A DNA stretch of 64,000 bases from Sequoia sempervirens (GCA_007258455.2 VDFB02047230.1:159720635-159784634); one strand, 5' to 3'. Shown: positions 12,224-25,024, counted from the first letter of the stretch. Translations and numbers: made by a program. Notes: generated by a model from the sequence alone, not told the origin.

Positions 12224-13518
12224 TTAGAGCTCTAACTTTGCCCCCACCTTAGGCTTTGAAGCCTCTGATTCTGACTCCTCAGAACTCTCATGCCGTTCGG
12301 AATTCTCAGATTCCGAATCCTCATAATAAACCCACATAACTCTATTGGCCTTACCCTTAGGCCACAAAGGACAACCATGGTTAGTGTCGTAGGGACCCTT
12401 GCAGTAGAAGCAAAGCTTCTTCCTGCGCAAATCATTAAGAGTCTCACGATCCAAGGGTGCTGCTGATTTTCACTTTGAATCACTCTTAAAATCAGATTTC
12501 TCCTTATTTTTATTGAATCCCTTGTTGTCCTTGAATGAAGAAGTATTCCTGGAATTGAACTTGCTAGATGGAGCTGCAAGTTCCATGCTGTGTGCCTTCT
12601 TCATCGCTTCCTATAGTGAGAGAGGATCAAATGCTTTGATCCATCCTCTCATTGGCTCCAACAGTTCCTCCACGAAGAGTACAACTAGACGCCTCTTTGA
12701 TATGTTAGGAACCATCACTGATAACCGCTGGAAGTCTCCTATGTAAGCCTCCAAGCTACCAACCTGTCTCAACTGGGCCAAATATTTGAAGTAAGTCTCA
12801 TGATCCTTCTTGTCAAACCATTCCACCAATTTGTCCACGAACCTCTGGTAAGTGGTGATACGGTCATGCTTAAGTTCACCATCCCATGATGCCACTAGTC
12901 ATAAGCTGCCCCCTCAAGAGGCAAGGTAACATATCTAATAGCATCCTCCTCCGCCATGGGACGCAATGTAAGGAAGGTATCCAGCTTACTGATCCAAGTC
13001 TGTGCTGTAACCTTACCGCTACCGTCAAACATAGCTAAAGTGAGCTTGTTTGTGGCGTGCTTCAGGTCACTATTATGATGTCTAGGCCTCCTATCCTGCC
13101 TGTTCCTGTAATGCTCTGTCCTCTATGTGAGAAACCTGTCAAAAGTAATTCTCTCTCTGACCTCTGGGGTCAATAACTCCAACTCATCATTCCTTGCCAT
13201 AAGAATATCAGCGAACACCTCCTCAGGCTCCTCATTTGCCATAGCCCCATCAGGCTCCTGCCTCACAAAAGTAGGGCGGGTAGGCCTATCTGCTGTTCGT
13301 GAAATAGTATTGGGTATCCTCTGTGAACTTGCATCACTCCTATCTTCATCACGACGTGGTGATGGTCTCCTAGGCGAACCAATCCTTTGTATCGTCGTGG
13401 TCAACTGTTGTAATACATCAGCTACCTACTGCTGACCTGTCCGTAAATCTCTAAGAGTGTATCTTACCTCTGCATCTTCATCCCGATGATATCGAGGAAC
13501 CTCTGTTCTGTTACCCAT
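12224..13518 (-). pseudogene. Gypsy gag (disabled)
   Basis: Gag starts with ATG at 13518, about 140 bp inside the 5' LTR. A polar N-terminal region is broken by a stop near 13427 and another near 13120. The retrotransposon gag core follows (WISKLDTFLTL, then the block at 12611-12895 with LVEWFDKKDHETYF). A variant zinc-binding CFYCKGPYDTNHGC lies near 12385-12430, with an acidic Ser/Glu-rich tail. Gag packages element RNA into particles. Spacing of the zinc ligands (CX2C, then H and C close together) departs from classical CCHC knuckles. Confidence 0.8.
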
Positions 13519-13640
13519 GGTACCCAACTGTCTGTTCAATCCCTGTTCCTTGTCAAACAAAGCTCTCCTGCGAGTATAATATCTGTGAGACCCAACCTCC
13601 TATGGCTACATATGAATCCCAAACCCTCAGGATGGCAGGA

Positions 13641-13656
13641 AACCGCTTTGATACCA
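13641..13656 (-). other. Primer binding site (initiator Met-tRNA type)
   Basis: On the minus strand the sequence next to the 5' LTR reads TGGTATCAAAGCGGTT. It is one base different from the common plant iMet site TGGTATCAGAGC over the first 12 positions. One base separates it from the LTR end at 13658. It fixes the element's orientation as minus. Confidence 0.88.
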
Positions 13657-13657
13657 T

Positions 13658-14995
13658 TGTAGAAACTCGTTTTCTCATGATTTCAGAAAATGATTGTTTT
13701 TGCTTGTTTTTTCCTTGTTTTGATTTTTTTGTGGTTTTTTGCATATAAAGATAATAGAGCGATTTTGAAAGGAAATACTTCTAAAATCTTAAATAAATAC
13801 AGGAAAGTAAAACTGAAGCAGATAGACTCCTGAATCGATAGCATATAGGTTTATTATTCTTTCTCGAAGCTTACAATGATGAAACCCTAACATGCAGACA
13901 AAGAGGAAAAGCAAATTGTGATAATTAAAAACCTGATTTCTGATTGCAACCGCCCCAAATGGTAAAGATTTAATACGACCAACCTCAAAAGACATTTCTC
14001 TAGCCTCAAAATTGGTGCAGACTGACCCAAAGTGTAAGGCGTCCCATCTGGTGAAGAAAAAAGACAATAAAGCAAGGAATCCAAGCTTGCAGGAGAAGTA
14101 TGACCCTAAACTAGCAATGAATAAATCCGTACCACCTTGGGAAATGTGCCAGATGTATATCTAAGCCAGCCGCTCCAGAATATCACTCTCTATAGACAAT
14201 TATTGAATCAAACCCTGAATAATTATTCACAATAATCTCTGTAATAACTTCTGAATGAAGCTATTCAACTGCAGACAATAAATTAGCTGATATTTCACAG
14301 CCTCTGAATTGCAAACACTGAAGATGGCTCGTTCTCCAATGTAGAAGAAAAATTGAAACCCTTGGCTTCGTTCTTTGAAGAAGAAATTGGCTGAAATCGA
14401 TTCTCATATCATAATCCATGAAGTTCTCTCAAAGAAAACTTATATCTTCTCAATTGGGTCGATTTCCTTCAAAAAATCATCATTTAAATAAAACTTGAAT
14501 TTTACTTTTAATCTTCAATAGTTTGGATGTCTTTTTAATTATAATAATTAATTCAAAAGTGGCACCTTCTTCATGATGGTTGACCCCTTCAATAAGTCAC
14601 TTAAGTTATAATATTAAATTACATTATAACTTTATAATATAAGCTTCAATTAAATTAATATTTATTTTGGCAAATAAATATTAATATTTCTCTCAATACT
14701 AGTCCAAATGACAAACCGTTTGAAGCCGGATGATAAGTGACTGAATCTGCATATGACTAGACCATACTGCTAAAAATAGTAGGGGTGCTCTGCTAAGTGA
14801 CTCCACTTATTAAAAATAGTAAGTCAAGCAAATGATGTCCAAAAGACCCCGAACGAAAGCCAAACTGAATGATTCTGATAACTGAAGCCAAGCCATGCCT
14901 CAACAAGACCCTCTATCCACCCTATCAGCCTACGAGGGTCACATAATAGACTAATCTCAAGAACTGAGAGATGTCAACTAGAAGGGGACATTACA
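13658..14995 (-). repeat. 5' LTR of the gypsy element
   Basis: 1338 bp, TG...CA bounded, paired with 7557-8876. As the upstream LTR of a minus-strand element it would carry the promoter. It is followed directly by the target duplication CACGT at 14996-15000. Confidence 0.93.
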
Positions 14996-15000
14996 CACGT

Positions 15001-16822
15001 TGATACCCATACAAAATTTTGTTAGAATTTAAGGCTTTAGCCATTAATGATGATTATCTTTCCTGTCCAGATCATGTTCTATGTTCTTTTTTGACAATGG
15101 TGTTTGCTGGATCCTTATGGGTAAATGACGCTGATGAGGAAATGAATCTCAGAAGCTCCAATGCAGAAAGTGCAAGAAAATGACAAAAGCTTTTTCGAGT
15201 TGATATAGATGAACAACAATGGAAGCATGTTTTGAAAGTGGTCGAAGAAAGAAATGAGGTTAAAGAGGACTATGTGTACACAATTTGAGTGACAAATCTC
15301 CTTTGGTTTATAGAATAAAAATGTCATCTTTCTGGCATTGAATTGTCACCATGAAAAATCCAACTTCAAGTCAAAGGTTTAGTGTTAGTAGAAAGTCCAC
15401 CCAGTTTTCAGATTAATTTTATCTTTAGAAATTGTTATTTTAGTAGGTATGTTTTTTTTTTGGGATGGCGAGGATCTAAAAAATCCAACTTTCTATTTTA
15501 GGAAGTTGCCATTTTTTTGAGCAAGTATGCTTTTTCAAGGAATGGTAGTAGGTGACAATGTCAAAGCTGGTCAAAAATAGGTTTAGGCTTCAACACAAGA
15601 AAATGGTTTCCAAAAAGTAGAGCAACAGTAAAAAGAGATAAAAATTCTTCAAAGATAAAAAGGATTTTGTGACAAAACATTAATGTAGTGTCCCCTTTTG
15701 TGGAGCAGCCAATGGCCCATTTAGCTTATTTAATTCTCCTAGGTTAATTTTGGGCTTTGATAGGGTATAAACTAATTAATTAAATAAAGTTATCCAATTA
15801 AATAAATTTTCGAATGATTTTATTTACTTTGAGTTTCATGGAAAATTATAAAAGGAGATTTGAAAGTTCATTTGCATATGCTTGTTTATTTTTTTCTCTA
15901 TTGTGAAATTTGAGCTTCTAGTTTGAGAAAACCCTAGGACGAAAATCCTAAGGGAATTGCTTTTGATGGTGAAACATCCTACCTTAGCCAAATTGCAGTG
16001 GGAGTCACACAAATTTCACACAGATGCAAAATGATGATTAAATAATATATCAGAGGTTTGCAGATAAATGATCAATTATTGTTCTCCGATTTGAAGTAAG
16101 GATTTATCTTTGAATTGTTCTTCGATCTGAAGTAAGGATTTATCTTTGATTGTGGTTTCATGCGATATTTATAGAGAGAGACTGGAGTTTATTATGAGTG
16201 CCATATTTGAGGAGTTGTGAAATGAAATGATTTAAATATTATTTATCATAACCAATTGAGTACCCAGCTGTACATTTTGCGACTCCCTTAAAGGAGCCAT
16301 ACCATCTACTAAATGTTGGAGAGGTCCGTACATTAACAAAGCCAAGTAAAATACTGGAGCGATGAATATTGGCGAGTCAACTAGTCATCAAAGAATCCTA
16401 CTTAGCCTTTGGAATGCTTGACTATGTTGGTCACGGCCTTACTTAGGCTTGGCAAACCTTCGCGTAGCCTTTCTAGGAGTATCACAACTTATACTAGCTG
16501 CTGATTTAATACATCAACTTGCACAAAAGTTTGGAGGGTGTTGTAATTATGAATGAAGGAATAAGGAGTATTTTTGGAGCCAAAGGTGATTGTTGTTTGG
16601 TGTGTAGGAGATTGTCTTCAGGTCAACAAATATGATATAATATCATTTATGTGATATCAAAGATTATATACAATTTTATGTAATTTTTCAGTTTGTGGTA
16701 GCAAATTATGAATTCATCATTCAATATCTGTTATGCACTTTTATTTGGGATTTTAAGGAGAAAAGAAATGTGATCAGTTCTTATATTGGAGAAATCAATT
16801 ATATAATGATTATTTGTGAATT
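15001..16822. other. Non-coding stretch with a possible LTR fragment
   Basis: No gene was found. At 15684 the sequence TGTAGTGTCCCC resembles the 5' ends of many plant LTRs, including those nearby, so a truncated or solo LTR may start here. No matching end or target duplication was located. The left edge is the host side of the gypsy insertion. Confidence 0.4.
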
Positions 16823-16830
16823 TATGTCAA

Positions 16831-19800
16831 CCTAAGTTACCAGTTCAGGTTCGGGGGTTCGGTTCGCTGGTTTGGCTAAATTTTTTGGGGGGTGGGTTCG
16901 GTTCGTTTTGGGTTCGTTAATATATATATATGCAGTCTAGAAGCATGAATTAGGATTAGAACATCACATAACATCATATAAACAACAAAACCACCATAAA
17001 CTTGAATATCATTTAAAAGTTAAAACATTTAATTTTTCAAACATGCATGATAAATATTCATTGTTCAAACTTCAAGTTCAATATTACAACACTTTTAAAG
17101 CTTTAATCATCAAATTCATCCATATCAATGTAAACATTGACATTAGATGAAGTAGGAAGACTAGATGAATCACAAGTAGTGCCACTGGCACTGCCACTAG
17201 CACTAGTATTGTGCCCATGCTCCTGTTGGATATCAGACTCCTCATATGCAATATGGTGGGAAGTGGAAGCATCCAAGTCAATATCCTTTGGCACTATATC
17301 CCATAACTTTGTCTCCCCTTGTAGTCACGTTGTTTGTGTGAAAGGAGACACAAGTTGGAATGCACATATACTAAGTCCTTTGTTCTTTTTGAGAGCAATT
17401 TATTGTGCTTTATTGAGTGGATGAAAGAACATGTGCTCCAATTCCTCTCAGATGTGGATGAACTAGCAACCTATGAAGACAAAGTAAACAATTAAAAAAT
17501 TATAAATGTAATTATGAAACTTTTAAAACTAAAATATGAAAATTAATTAAACTTACTTGTGATAAAACTTTGATTGCAAGGGGCTGCAAATGTTGGAAGT
17601 ATTGTCCATGGAAGTACCACCAACTATGAGCATCCTTTAAGAACCTATCACGAAGAGCATCAACACCTAGACCATTTGAGTGCACAAAATCAATGAACTC
17701 ATTCGTGACTACACTTCGCAAATCTTGACCAAGGAAGATTCTCACAAATGTTGCCTTGTACCCTTCAGCCACTTCTAAATCTCTATATGGAGGAAGCCTT
17801 CCTGGCATTGAAAGAATCTGACTATTGTAGTATTTTGGAGTCAATGCAAAGGCAAGAAGGTGTAATGGAGTTGTCATTTTGTTCCATCTTTCTTCAACAA
17901 TTGTTTGCACTTGTTTGAAGAAAGTCTCTTCAGGATCTTGCTCTCTTGCATTGATGGTGCACTTGATCTTCTCAAGCATTGAGTCTATACCATCATATAT
18001 CTCTCCAATGCATGGCTTGTTCGTGTCAGTATAGCGAATCATACTCAAAGTGGGCTCGATGAAGCTAAAGAGATACTCCACACGATCCCACCGTGAGTCA
18101 TCTAATATCATGCTCTTAATTTTTGCTCTCTCAGTGTTTCTTTGCCTCCATATAGACCAATTGTAGCTAATCACCTTGCTAGAAAGTGCCTCTCTAACTT
18201 TCACAATTCGTCTCAAGACGATTGTGTTAGAGGCAAATTGGGTCTCTGCAACCTATTGCAAATTTTAAAAAATAATTAAAATTTAAAAATGAACTTTAAA
18301 GAAGAATTTAAATTAGAATGCACAATCAAATTATGAAAATCAGAAAATGACAAATGTAAATATTTCTTCACTTGCCTTCAATAGCTCCAATTTTGAAAAT
18401 GATCTAAAGATCCCTTGAGATGTGGTGGTTGGTGAAGAACATCTGAATGTCCTCAGCCTCAACATACAATTCTTTGATCCATGCAATTTTACTCCCAATC
18501 TTTTGCAGCATAAGATTGAGTGAATGGACTACACAAGGTGTAAAAAAGTTATGTGAATATCTTTCCTCAACCAACAACCCTGCAGCTCTACAATTCTTGG
18601 CATTGTCTATTACAACTTGAACAACATTGCGGGGTCCCACTTGCTCAATGGCTGCAATGAGAATATTAGCAATAAATTGTCCATCTTTTACTTGCCCCTC
18701 ACAATCGACAGCTTTCAAAAACATTGCCCCTTTAGGGGACGCCGATATGACATTGATCAAAGGCCGATTTCTTGAGTCCCTCCAATCATCCGAAACAATG
18801 GACACACTTGTCTCAACCCATGAATCTCTTATAGGCTTCAATGCATCTTCAACCAACTCAACCTCCTTTTCCAATAAAGAGCCACACACCTTCTCATAAC
18901 CTGGACCCTTGTACCCTTTTGGAGCTTCATTATCCATTCTCAACATCTCTTTCCAATATGGAGAACGAACAACATTAAAAGCTAATCCATTGGCATATAT
19001 GCATCTTGCTACACATTGGTCGGCAAGGGGTCTACTCTCATTTTGAAATGCAAGTTCCAAAGGCCCATTTGTTCTCTTGTTTGCAATTGGTTGTCCACTT
19101 TGAGCTTGAGGATCCGGAGTAGCCATAAATGGGTGGTCTTCTACCACAATATTGGGATTAGATGGGGGTTGCATTCCCTTTGATTTTTTTTTTAACAAAG
19201 GGTGATTTCCTTTTTGGGCTTCTCGTTGATCTGCTGCGTCTTGCTCCATAATGTATTTTGAAACTGTCTCAGGTGGAATAGGTTCACCTTCTTTTCCAGG
19301 GCAAGTCGTGATGCCTTTTCCACTTATGCCACACAAATGTGCTTTCACCCTATGGTATGAACTAGAATATGTAACTTCACACCCACTGCATCTCCAAATG
19401 TACCTGCCGCCACCTAGAATCTGTCTTAACATTTCAACATACTTCCATAGAGGAGAATTTGGATTTGCTTTGAACTTTGAGTTTGGTTTAGCTACGAAAC
19501 CGGAAGTAGAACCCATTGACATTGTGATTCCTATGGCAATTTATTTTGCAAACAACACATTCAAAATTTGAATGAAAACAAAATATAATAATTTTATAAA
19601 ACCTAGCTCTTTTACATTCATAGAAGAATGGAAAGAAAAAACATAGATAAATCATAAAATGAAACAAAACAAAGTTTCTAGTTTGTAAAACAAAAAAATG
19701 GATTAAAAAACTCAAAAAAATGAGAAAAACTTACCTCTTTGAAAAAATATCCTTCAACAATCTTTGTGGCAGCCAATGAACACTTGCAAATTTGTAGGAA

Positions 19801-20233
19801 TGGCAATGCAATCGTTTGTAGAAGCTTCAATGATCAATCTTCAACTCCTTTTGTCAATCCAACAAGCAAAAATGAGAACTCAGCCTCTTGGAATGAAAAT
19901 GCTTGTTTGCAAAACAAATGAATGAAAGTGAGGTAGTTTAGGTGTTTAAAGTGTTTTAGAGGTCACTTTTAGGGTTTCCTTGGGCGTGGGTGAAAGTCAA
20001 ACTGCATAAAATAATTTAAAAAATGCAAAAAAAACACTTTTTGGGCACCCAAACACGCCGATTTGCCTTGGGTTCGAACTTAGTTCTCCTCGGGTTCACC
20101 TGGGTTTTGCATGGGCGAATCGGCCTAAAAAAATCGAACCCTGGCCAAACCCACAGAGGGACCGAACAAGGACTCGAACCAACATCGAACTCGAACCAGG
20201 ATCGGGCCTCCCAGGGGCGAACCCGATAACACA
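16831..20233 (-). mobile_element. hAT-superfamily DNA transposon with degenerate transposase
   Basis: A 3.4-kb element is flanked by exact 8-bp duplications TATGTCAA (16823-16830 and 20234-20241), the length typical of hAT. Both ends are rich in GGTTCG motifs in inverted orientation (16845-16920; 20060-20225), as expected of subterminal transposase-binding repeats. The terminal inverted repeats themselves are weak: GTTA..GTTC can be aligned at both ends, but not as a perfect repeat. The interior carries a BED-finger/DUF659/hAT-dimerisation transposase gene on the minus strand. Confidence 0.88.
17103..19522 (-). pseudogene. hAT transposase, three exons, two frameshifts
   Basis: Minus strand. 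Exon 1 runs 19522-18376, from ATG. Exon 2 runs 18252-17557 and exon 3 runs 17470-17103 (TAA). Intron 1 (123 bp) has a GC donor (AAG|GCAAGT) and an AG acceptor; intron 2 (86 bp) is GTAAGT...AG; both are phase 0. A BED zinc finger (CSGC...H...H) is near residues 50-75, followed by a DUF659 catalytic region (VSIVSDDWRDSRNRPLINV; VVIDNAKNCRAAG). The hAT C-terminal dimerisation segment spans the last junction (HLQPLAIKVLSQ, then SSTSERNWSTCSF). Two lesions are seen: loss of frame near 18419, where HHIS is followed by a premature stop, and a one-base shift near 17312-17318 before KLWDI. The copy probably cannot make active transposase. Confidence 0.88.
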
Positions 20234-20241
20234 TATGTCAA

Positions 20242-22975
20242 AACATTGTTTCATGCAAACTATGTGATGAAATGTATGTGCATTAGACCTATGAAAATTT
20301 GCAAAAAATTGGTATAGAAAATTTGGTCAGGTCATTACAATTAAAAAGGTTTCCTTAGGAACAAATCTTACAAAGTGAAGAATTTGAAGAAAATGTCTAG
20401 TTTATATGAGACATTGTCATGACATAACCATTAAAAAATTCCTCCAAGTGGGCACTCAATAGGGAATTTTTCCAAGCATCAGAAAAAGTTTTAAGGTACT
20501 AAGTAGTAGGCTTTCCAAAGGGATTTCTACACCATTTTCTTTGCCAAAGGAAATTTTAGGATAGCATACCAATGCCAAAAATTCAATAGACAAAGTATAG
20601 AGAATTGAGTATGTGGTGGACATTTTCTTGTGGTTTTCCATGTCAATATCCTTGCCAAACATGGTTGAGCACCCAACTTTCCTCATTTTCACTAAAGCAG
20701 AGATTTCCTATTGGCACACTAGCATCAAATCCTCACCAAATAGAACAAAAAAGTACATTGGGTGCCCAACATAGAGGGAAATGGTTTTGCTTTGGTGTGA
20801 CAATCAAAAAGCTCCTCAAAGTTGGTGCCATATCAAAAATCCCCACTAGATGGAAAGAAAGGTGGCATGTGGTGAGAAAATCTTCTAACATAAAATTAAG
20901 GTACCTAAATCAAGGATGGCAATCAAATAATAGATTCTAAGGAGGAAAGTACTAAATTTGAGCCTTTCCTTCATATAGGCACCCAAGATGTTAAGAAAAA
21001 TGGAAAGAAAGGAGTGGAAATTCAATTTTATATTATTTTGACAATAGAATTGCTTTTAAAGTAATTATTATTATTTGAAGTTCTAGAAGACATCTTTGAG
21101 AGGTTATAAATCTATCATTTACACATAATATGTAAATAATTCCACAATTGAGACACTCTATTGTGGGATCACCATACTTTGTGAGTGATTCAAACACTTA
21201 ACTTCTCCACCTTGCATAATAGAAATGGAGACACTATGCGCATTCTCTACCTAAATTTCTACCTTAACAAAAAATGGCTACATTTGATAACTTGTGCACA
21301 TTTTTGAGTGCGTTATAACCATTGGACATCTCTATCAAAAGGAAACATGGACTAAGCTATGATTAGATATTCCTAGCAACAATGGAAAGGCAATTGAAAA
21401 GGCAAGTGTTACAAGGTAGAGAAAGTTGGCTCATTCAATATGCAATAGTTATCTAGAATAGATGTTAACCATATTAGATCAACAAGATTTTCAAATGACA
21501 TTCAATAATCTTCATTAATACTCAATAGTGGTCCTCAAAGGTGCCTAATTTCAACAAAGAGTTAAATCTTTTAACCCAAATTTTCACATGTTTAGGTGAT
21601 GCCTATAGTTTCAAGACCAATTTTTAGACATCATGATATTGTTTGTATTTTCATAGCCACCTAAAATTTGAACATCGATCTTGTGATTTGCATTAAAGTT
21701 GCACCATCTATAACAATTCTTTATGTTAGAATTATAGACCTACACTAATGCTTTCATTATTTCAGTTGCCTCTGAAGAAGGTTTGTGATCACATTCAATC
21801 ATTTAATAAGCTTACAAATGGATATCAACATATTTAAATATTATATTAGAGTTTCCAATGTTGTAATTGTATTCATGGTGTTTCATTCATCACAAGAACG
21901 AATAGTAAGTAGTTATTTCTTGTATTCTTCATTAGAAGTATTTCAAGGACAATAACTTATTTTTTTATCAAAGAATATCATTGAAGAGGTTTGGTGTTAC
22001 AAATTTTGCAAATGGGACAAGTGATGGGTGTTAATTCATCAAGGAAAAGGGTTTTCAAATTCAAGGCATAAAAATCAAATCATCAAGGTTTTTGTAATGT
22101 TAGGAGGATTCACCAATTTTAGTGCAAAAAGTGTTCTATAATATTAGTGGTCACTCATGTGCCAAAATTCTAATTCTAGTGATAACTATTTCAAGTAGTG
22201 ACTATTTTTCGTATTATATTCTGCATAAGGACGATGACCTATTTTTAGTCCACTTGAGTTAGTTTTATTTTATAAGTAAATCTTGCCTTTTGTTTTTTCT
22301 ACAACTTTTATTTGATAGGTAGTTTTTTCTACAACTTTGAGGTACTTTAAAATAATTATTTTCGGGATATTTAATTATTATTCTTAAATCCCTAAAATCA
22401 TATTACAAATATGTGCCTTGGACACAAGATGTTTTTAATAAGAGTTGACACTACATTTATGCTAAAAAACTATTATTCAAGTTGAAGATAGTATTGAACT
22501 TGTGCTTGATATTTCATGAATTGATTTGAATGTAGATTGTAGTGTCAAGCTTTGTATTGGCTATATTTTTCCCTAGGATGTGGTTGTGTATACAACTATT
22601 TAAATTTTGAAGTTGTGTCTTGTTAGATTATTTGTTGCTATTCCTTTCAAACCCTTATTTGTCCTAAATAGTTGGTCTAGATTTTAGCTATCTTGAAGGT
22701 GTCATTTATACGTGAATAGATTAGACAACCCACACACCAAGTAATCCCACTCTTCTGAGTGAATGCTCTTGAATTGCTAAGGTTTGTAAACTAGAGGCAT
22801 TGTGAATGCAATTTGCAAGGAAGATATAGCACTTAAGATGTAAAATGACTCAATTAAGCATTCAAAATTGAATAAAAGAACTTATGTAAAAGAATGGAAA
22901 ATTTTCCATTAATGTAGTGGGTGGAGCGGGATCATAGGACATAAAAGGATTTTAGAATTGAAACCTTCAAATGTC
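20242..22975. other. AT-rich stretch, no gene seen
   Basis: Only short accidental open frames are present; none shows a domain, splice structure or compositional signal. I could not assign a mobile element. Confidence 0.5.
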
Positions 22976-23470
22976 CAAAGTCCTTTCAGAACCTCAAACT
23001 TTGATCAAATCTAGGAAAAGGAAAGGAAAAAAGAAAAAGAGTGGAAGCGAAACTTCAAACCAGATTTTCGTCTCTTGAGATAAAATCCCAAAGTCCAAAA
23101 TCTGTCTGGAGTCCCAATGCCCAAGAAAAGGAATGAAATGGGATCGAGGATTCAAAAGGAACTCACACTTTTGGGCAAAAGTCTGAAATCTTTCTGGAGT
23201 TCTGAAACTCGGAAAAACAACACAAAGTGAGATCGAAGTTTCAAAAAACACTTTTGAGAAAAATTCTAAAATCCTTTTGGAGTTCTAAAACCCGACAGAG
23301 GAAACAAAAAAGTCTCAAGGAAAACAAAACCCCCAAGACAAAAACAAAATGAAAGCCAAAACATAAAGCAAAGGAAAAAGGAGAAGAGAGGGAAAGGAAA
23401 AAAAAGAGAAAAGAAGATAGAAACCAATAAAGGAAAGAAGAAAAGAAAACATAGGATGGGGTTGCCATTT
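22976..23470. repeat. Degenerate A/G-rich tandem repeats
   Basis: Diverged units of about 80-115 bp recur with the core TCTGGAGTTCT and an AAAAGGAA-rich spacer. Cores are visible near 23093, 23183 and 23265, with a weaker one near 22980. The distal part (23280-23460) grades into purine-rich low-complexity sequence, which makes the minus-strand open frames there artefacts. Confidence 0.65.
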
Positions 23471-23655
23471 CACGCCTTAAGGAAATGGGGTGTGCATGTA
23501 AGGCATAACATGACCTTCTTTTTCATGTAAATCTTGTTTTTCCACTTCAACAAGACAACTTGCACATTCTCATCCACTATATATTAACCAATACGTGTTA
23601 AGACAATTAGAAATGCCCAAGAAATATAATAAACTATTATATTCTAGGTAGTTTG

Positions 23656-24112
23656 TCATAAGATGCCTTTGGTCAAAATATGAAAAAAAACTTTCAACTG
23701 AACAATTTTTTCTATTTGTGCTCTTGCCATTATCTTTCTAAATTGAGAGTGAATTGAACCTTCAGATTCAAAAAGCTTCACCTTTATTTGCATGTTTCCA
23801 TCATATTTGAGGGCATAATTAACATGAAGACATTATTCCTTTGTTTTCCATCTTATCACTGACTTTTCATTTTCGTCTTTGATTTTTTCATAAACTTTAC
23901 CGATATGCTTTTCTATAGTGTCAAGTTTTAACTACAACTTCTTGTCCCTTTTATATTTCCAACTATAAATCGTACACTTGCATTTTGTTGGAAGTTCATC
24001 TTTATTTGCATTCTCCATTGGTTTAATGAATGGGTACTTTGACACCCAATCAATCTATAAATTATTTTCATATCCCACTTGTATCCCATTTTTAATTTGG
24101 ATTTTATTTCCC
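23656..24112 (-). pseudogene. Decayed coding remnant, possibly a zinc-finger transposase fragment
   Basis: One minus-strand frame reads like a protein across about 150 codons with only three internal stops. It contains a hydrophilic start, then KYPFIKPMENANKDELPTKC, KLDTIEKHIGKVYEK, ECLHVNYALKY-like and EGSIHSQFRKIMARAQIEK segments. The C..C..H spacing and Lys-rich context recall N-terminal zinc-binding regions of plant hAT-like transposases. That is inference; I do not recognise the exact family. Confidence 0.35.
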
Positions 24113-24898
24113 CCTTCCATGCAACATCATCTGTGACATTGTCATCCAAGTCAATTAACTCATTTCAACTACCTTAGGTATCAAAACATTTTTTGTAGCA
24201 TTAAATCATTCAACTCAATTAACTCATTCTAATCTTCTTCTGAGGTATTTCCTTCTCCATTAATATTTGGCATGAGTTAAATGATGTTGTAGCTCCATCT
24301 TGATTTGATGCATCACAAACATTGTCAAAGTATAACATTATGGTTTTACGTTTTGATGCCCCCCCCTCACCAGTTTTAGGAGTCTTACTCTTGTTCCTTC
24401 TCAACATCTCTCACAAAATAAAAGCTACCAAAAAATGTATTCTTATTTAAGAAGGAATCATAGAATATAGATCCTTGAGCCCTAGATGTCTCCCTACTCA
24501 ATATCATCTATAAGAAAGAAGTAAGAATGGAAAAGGGATAAATAATCTTATAACACTATAAATAAATGATCATTTACGTTTAGGTTTTCATTGACTCGCT
24601 AATGCAACAATGCTTGTAGTTGTAACTTGTCTATGATTTGAATCAAGAGCTTAGAAGTTCAAAATCAAACAAAATGTGTAAAAATAAATCAATGTTTTGA
24701 TTTTATTATATCAATCCATATTTGGTAAATTTTGTGAGATATTTAAATGGTATAGTAAAAATTTGGCGAATCTTGTGTGATTACAAAAAGATACATGTAA
24801 ATGTTGGGTGAATCGAACCTCAAAAAAAGCACATATGTTGTAATTTTTAAGGCGATTATGGACCTAGGGTTAGCATAGAGTTATCATAGTATTGGTGA

Positions 24899-25024
24899 AA
24901 TGGGTCCTCATACATAGTTAGTTTTTAATGTTATTAGCGAAATGGGTCCTCACACACATTGAACATTTAATGTTATTAGCAAAATGAGTCCTCATACAAA
25001 AATAAATTTTAATGGTATTGGAAA
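24899..25024. repeat. Tandem repeat, 42 bp x 3
   Basis: The motif AATG(G/A)GTCCTCA recurs at 24899, 24941 and 24983, each followed by a spacer ending in TTTTAATGTTATTAG-like sequence. The constant 42-bp spacing supports tandem duplication with moderate divergence. Confidence 0.8.

Larger units (their letters stand above)
7557..14995 (-). mobile_element. Full-length Ty3/gypsy chromovirus-type LTR retrotransposon
   Basis: A 7.4-kb element lies on the minus strand between exact 5-bp target duplications CACGT (7552-7556 and 14996-15000). It has two LTRs of about 1.33 kb, a primer site complementary to initiator-Met tRNA, a purine-rich tract, and gag, protease, RT, RNase H, integrase and a C-terminal chromodomain in the Ty3/gypsy order. 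The chromodomain makes it a chromovirus-type element; the FFDDILVYS RT motif suggests the Reina or Galadriel side, but the clade is not certain. Several in-frame stops and a changed protease active site show this copy is dead. The LTRs show about six differences in their first 115 bp. Confidence 0.95.

Noticed and set aside
8888..13435. Plus-strand frames inside the gypsy element
   Set aside because: They are shadows of the minus-strand gag-pol, which explains the region completely.
15684..16560. Complete solo LTR
   Set aside because: Only the left end (TGTAGTGTCCCC) is convincing; no right end or target duplication was found.
20016..20234. Overlapping frames on both strands near 20.1 kb
   Set aside because: These lie in the GGTTCG-rich subterminal repeats of the hAT element, whose composition avoids stops by chance.
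23241..23468. Hydrophobic Phe/Ser-rich minus-strand frame resembling a membrane protein
   Set aside because: It is the translation of a purine-rich low-complexity tract; there is no start context, homologous domain or splice structure.
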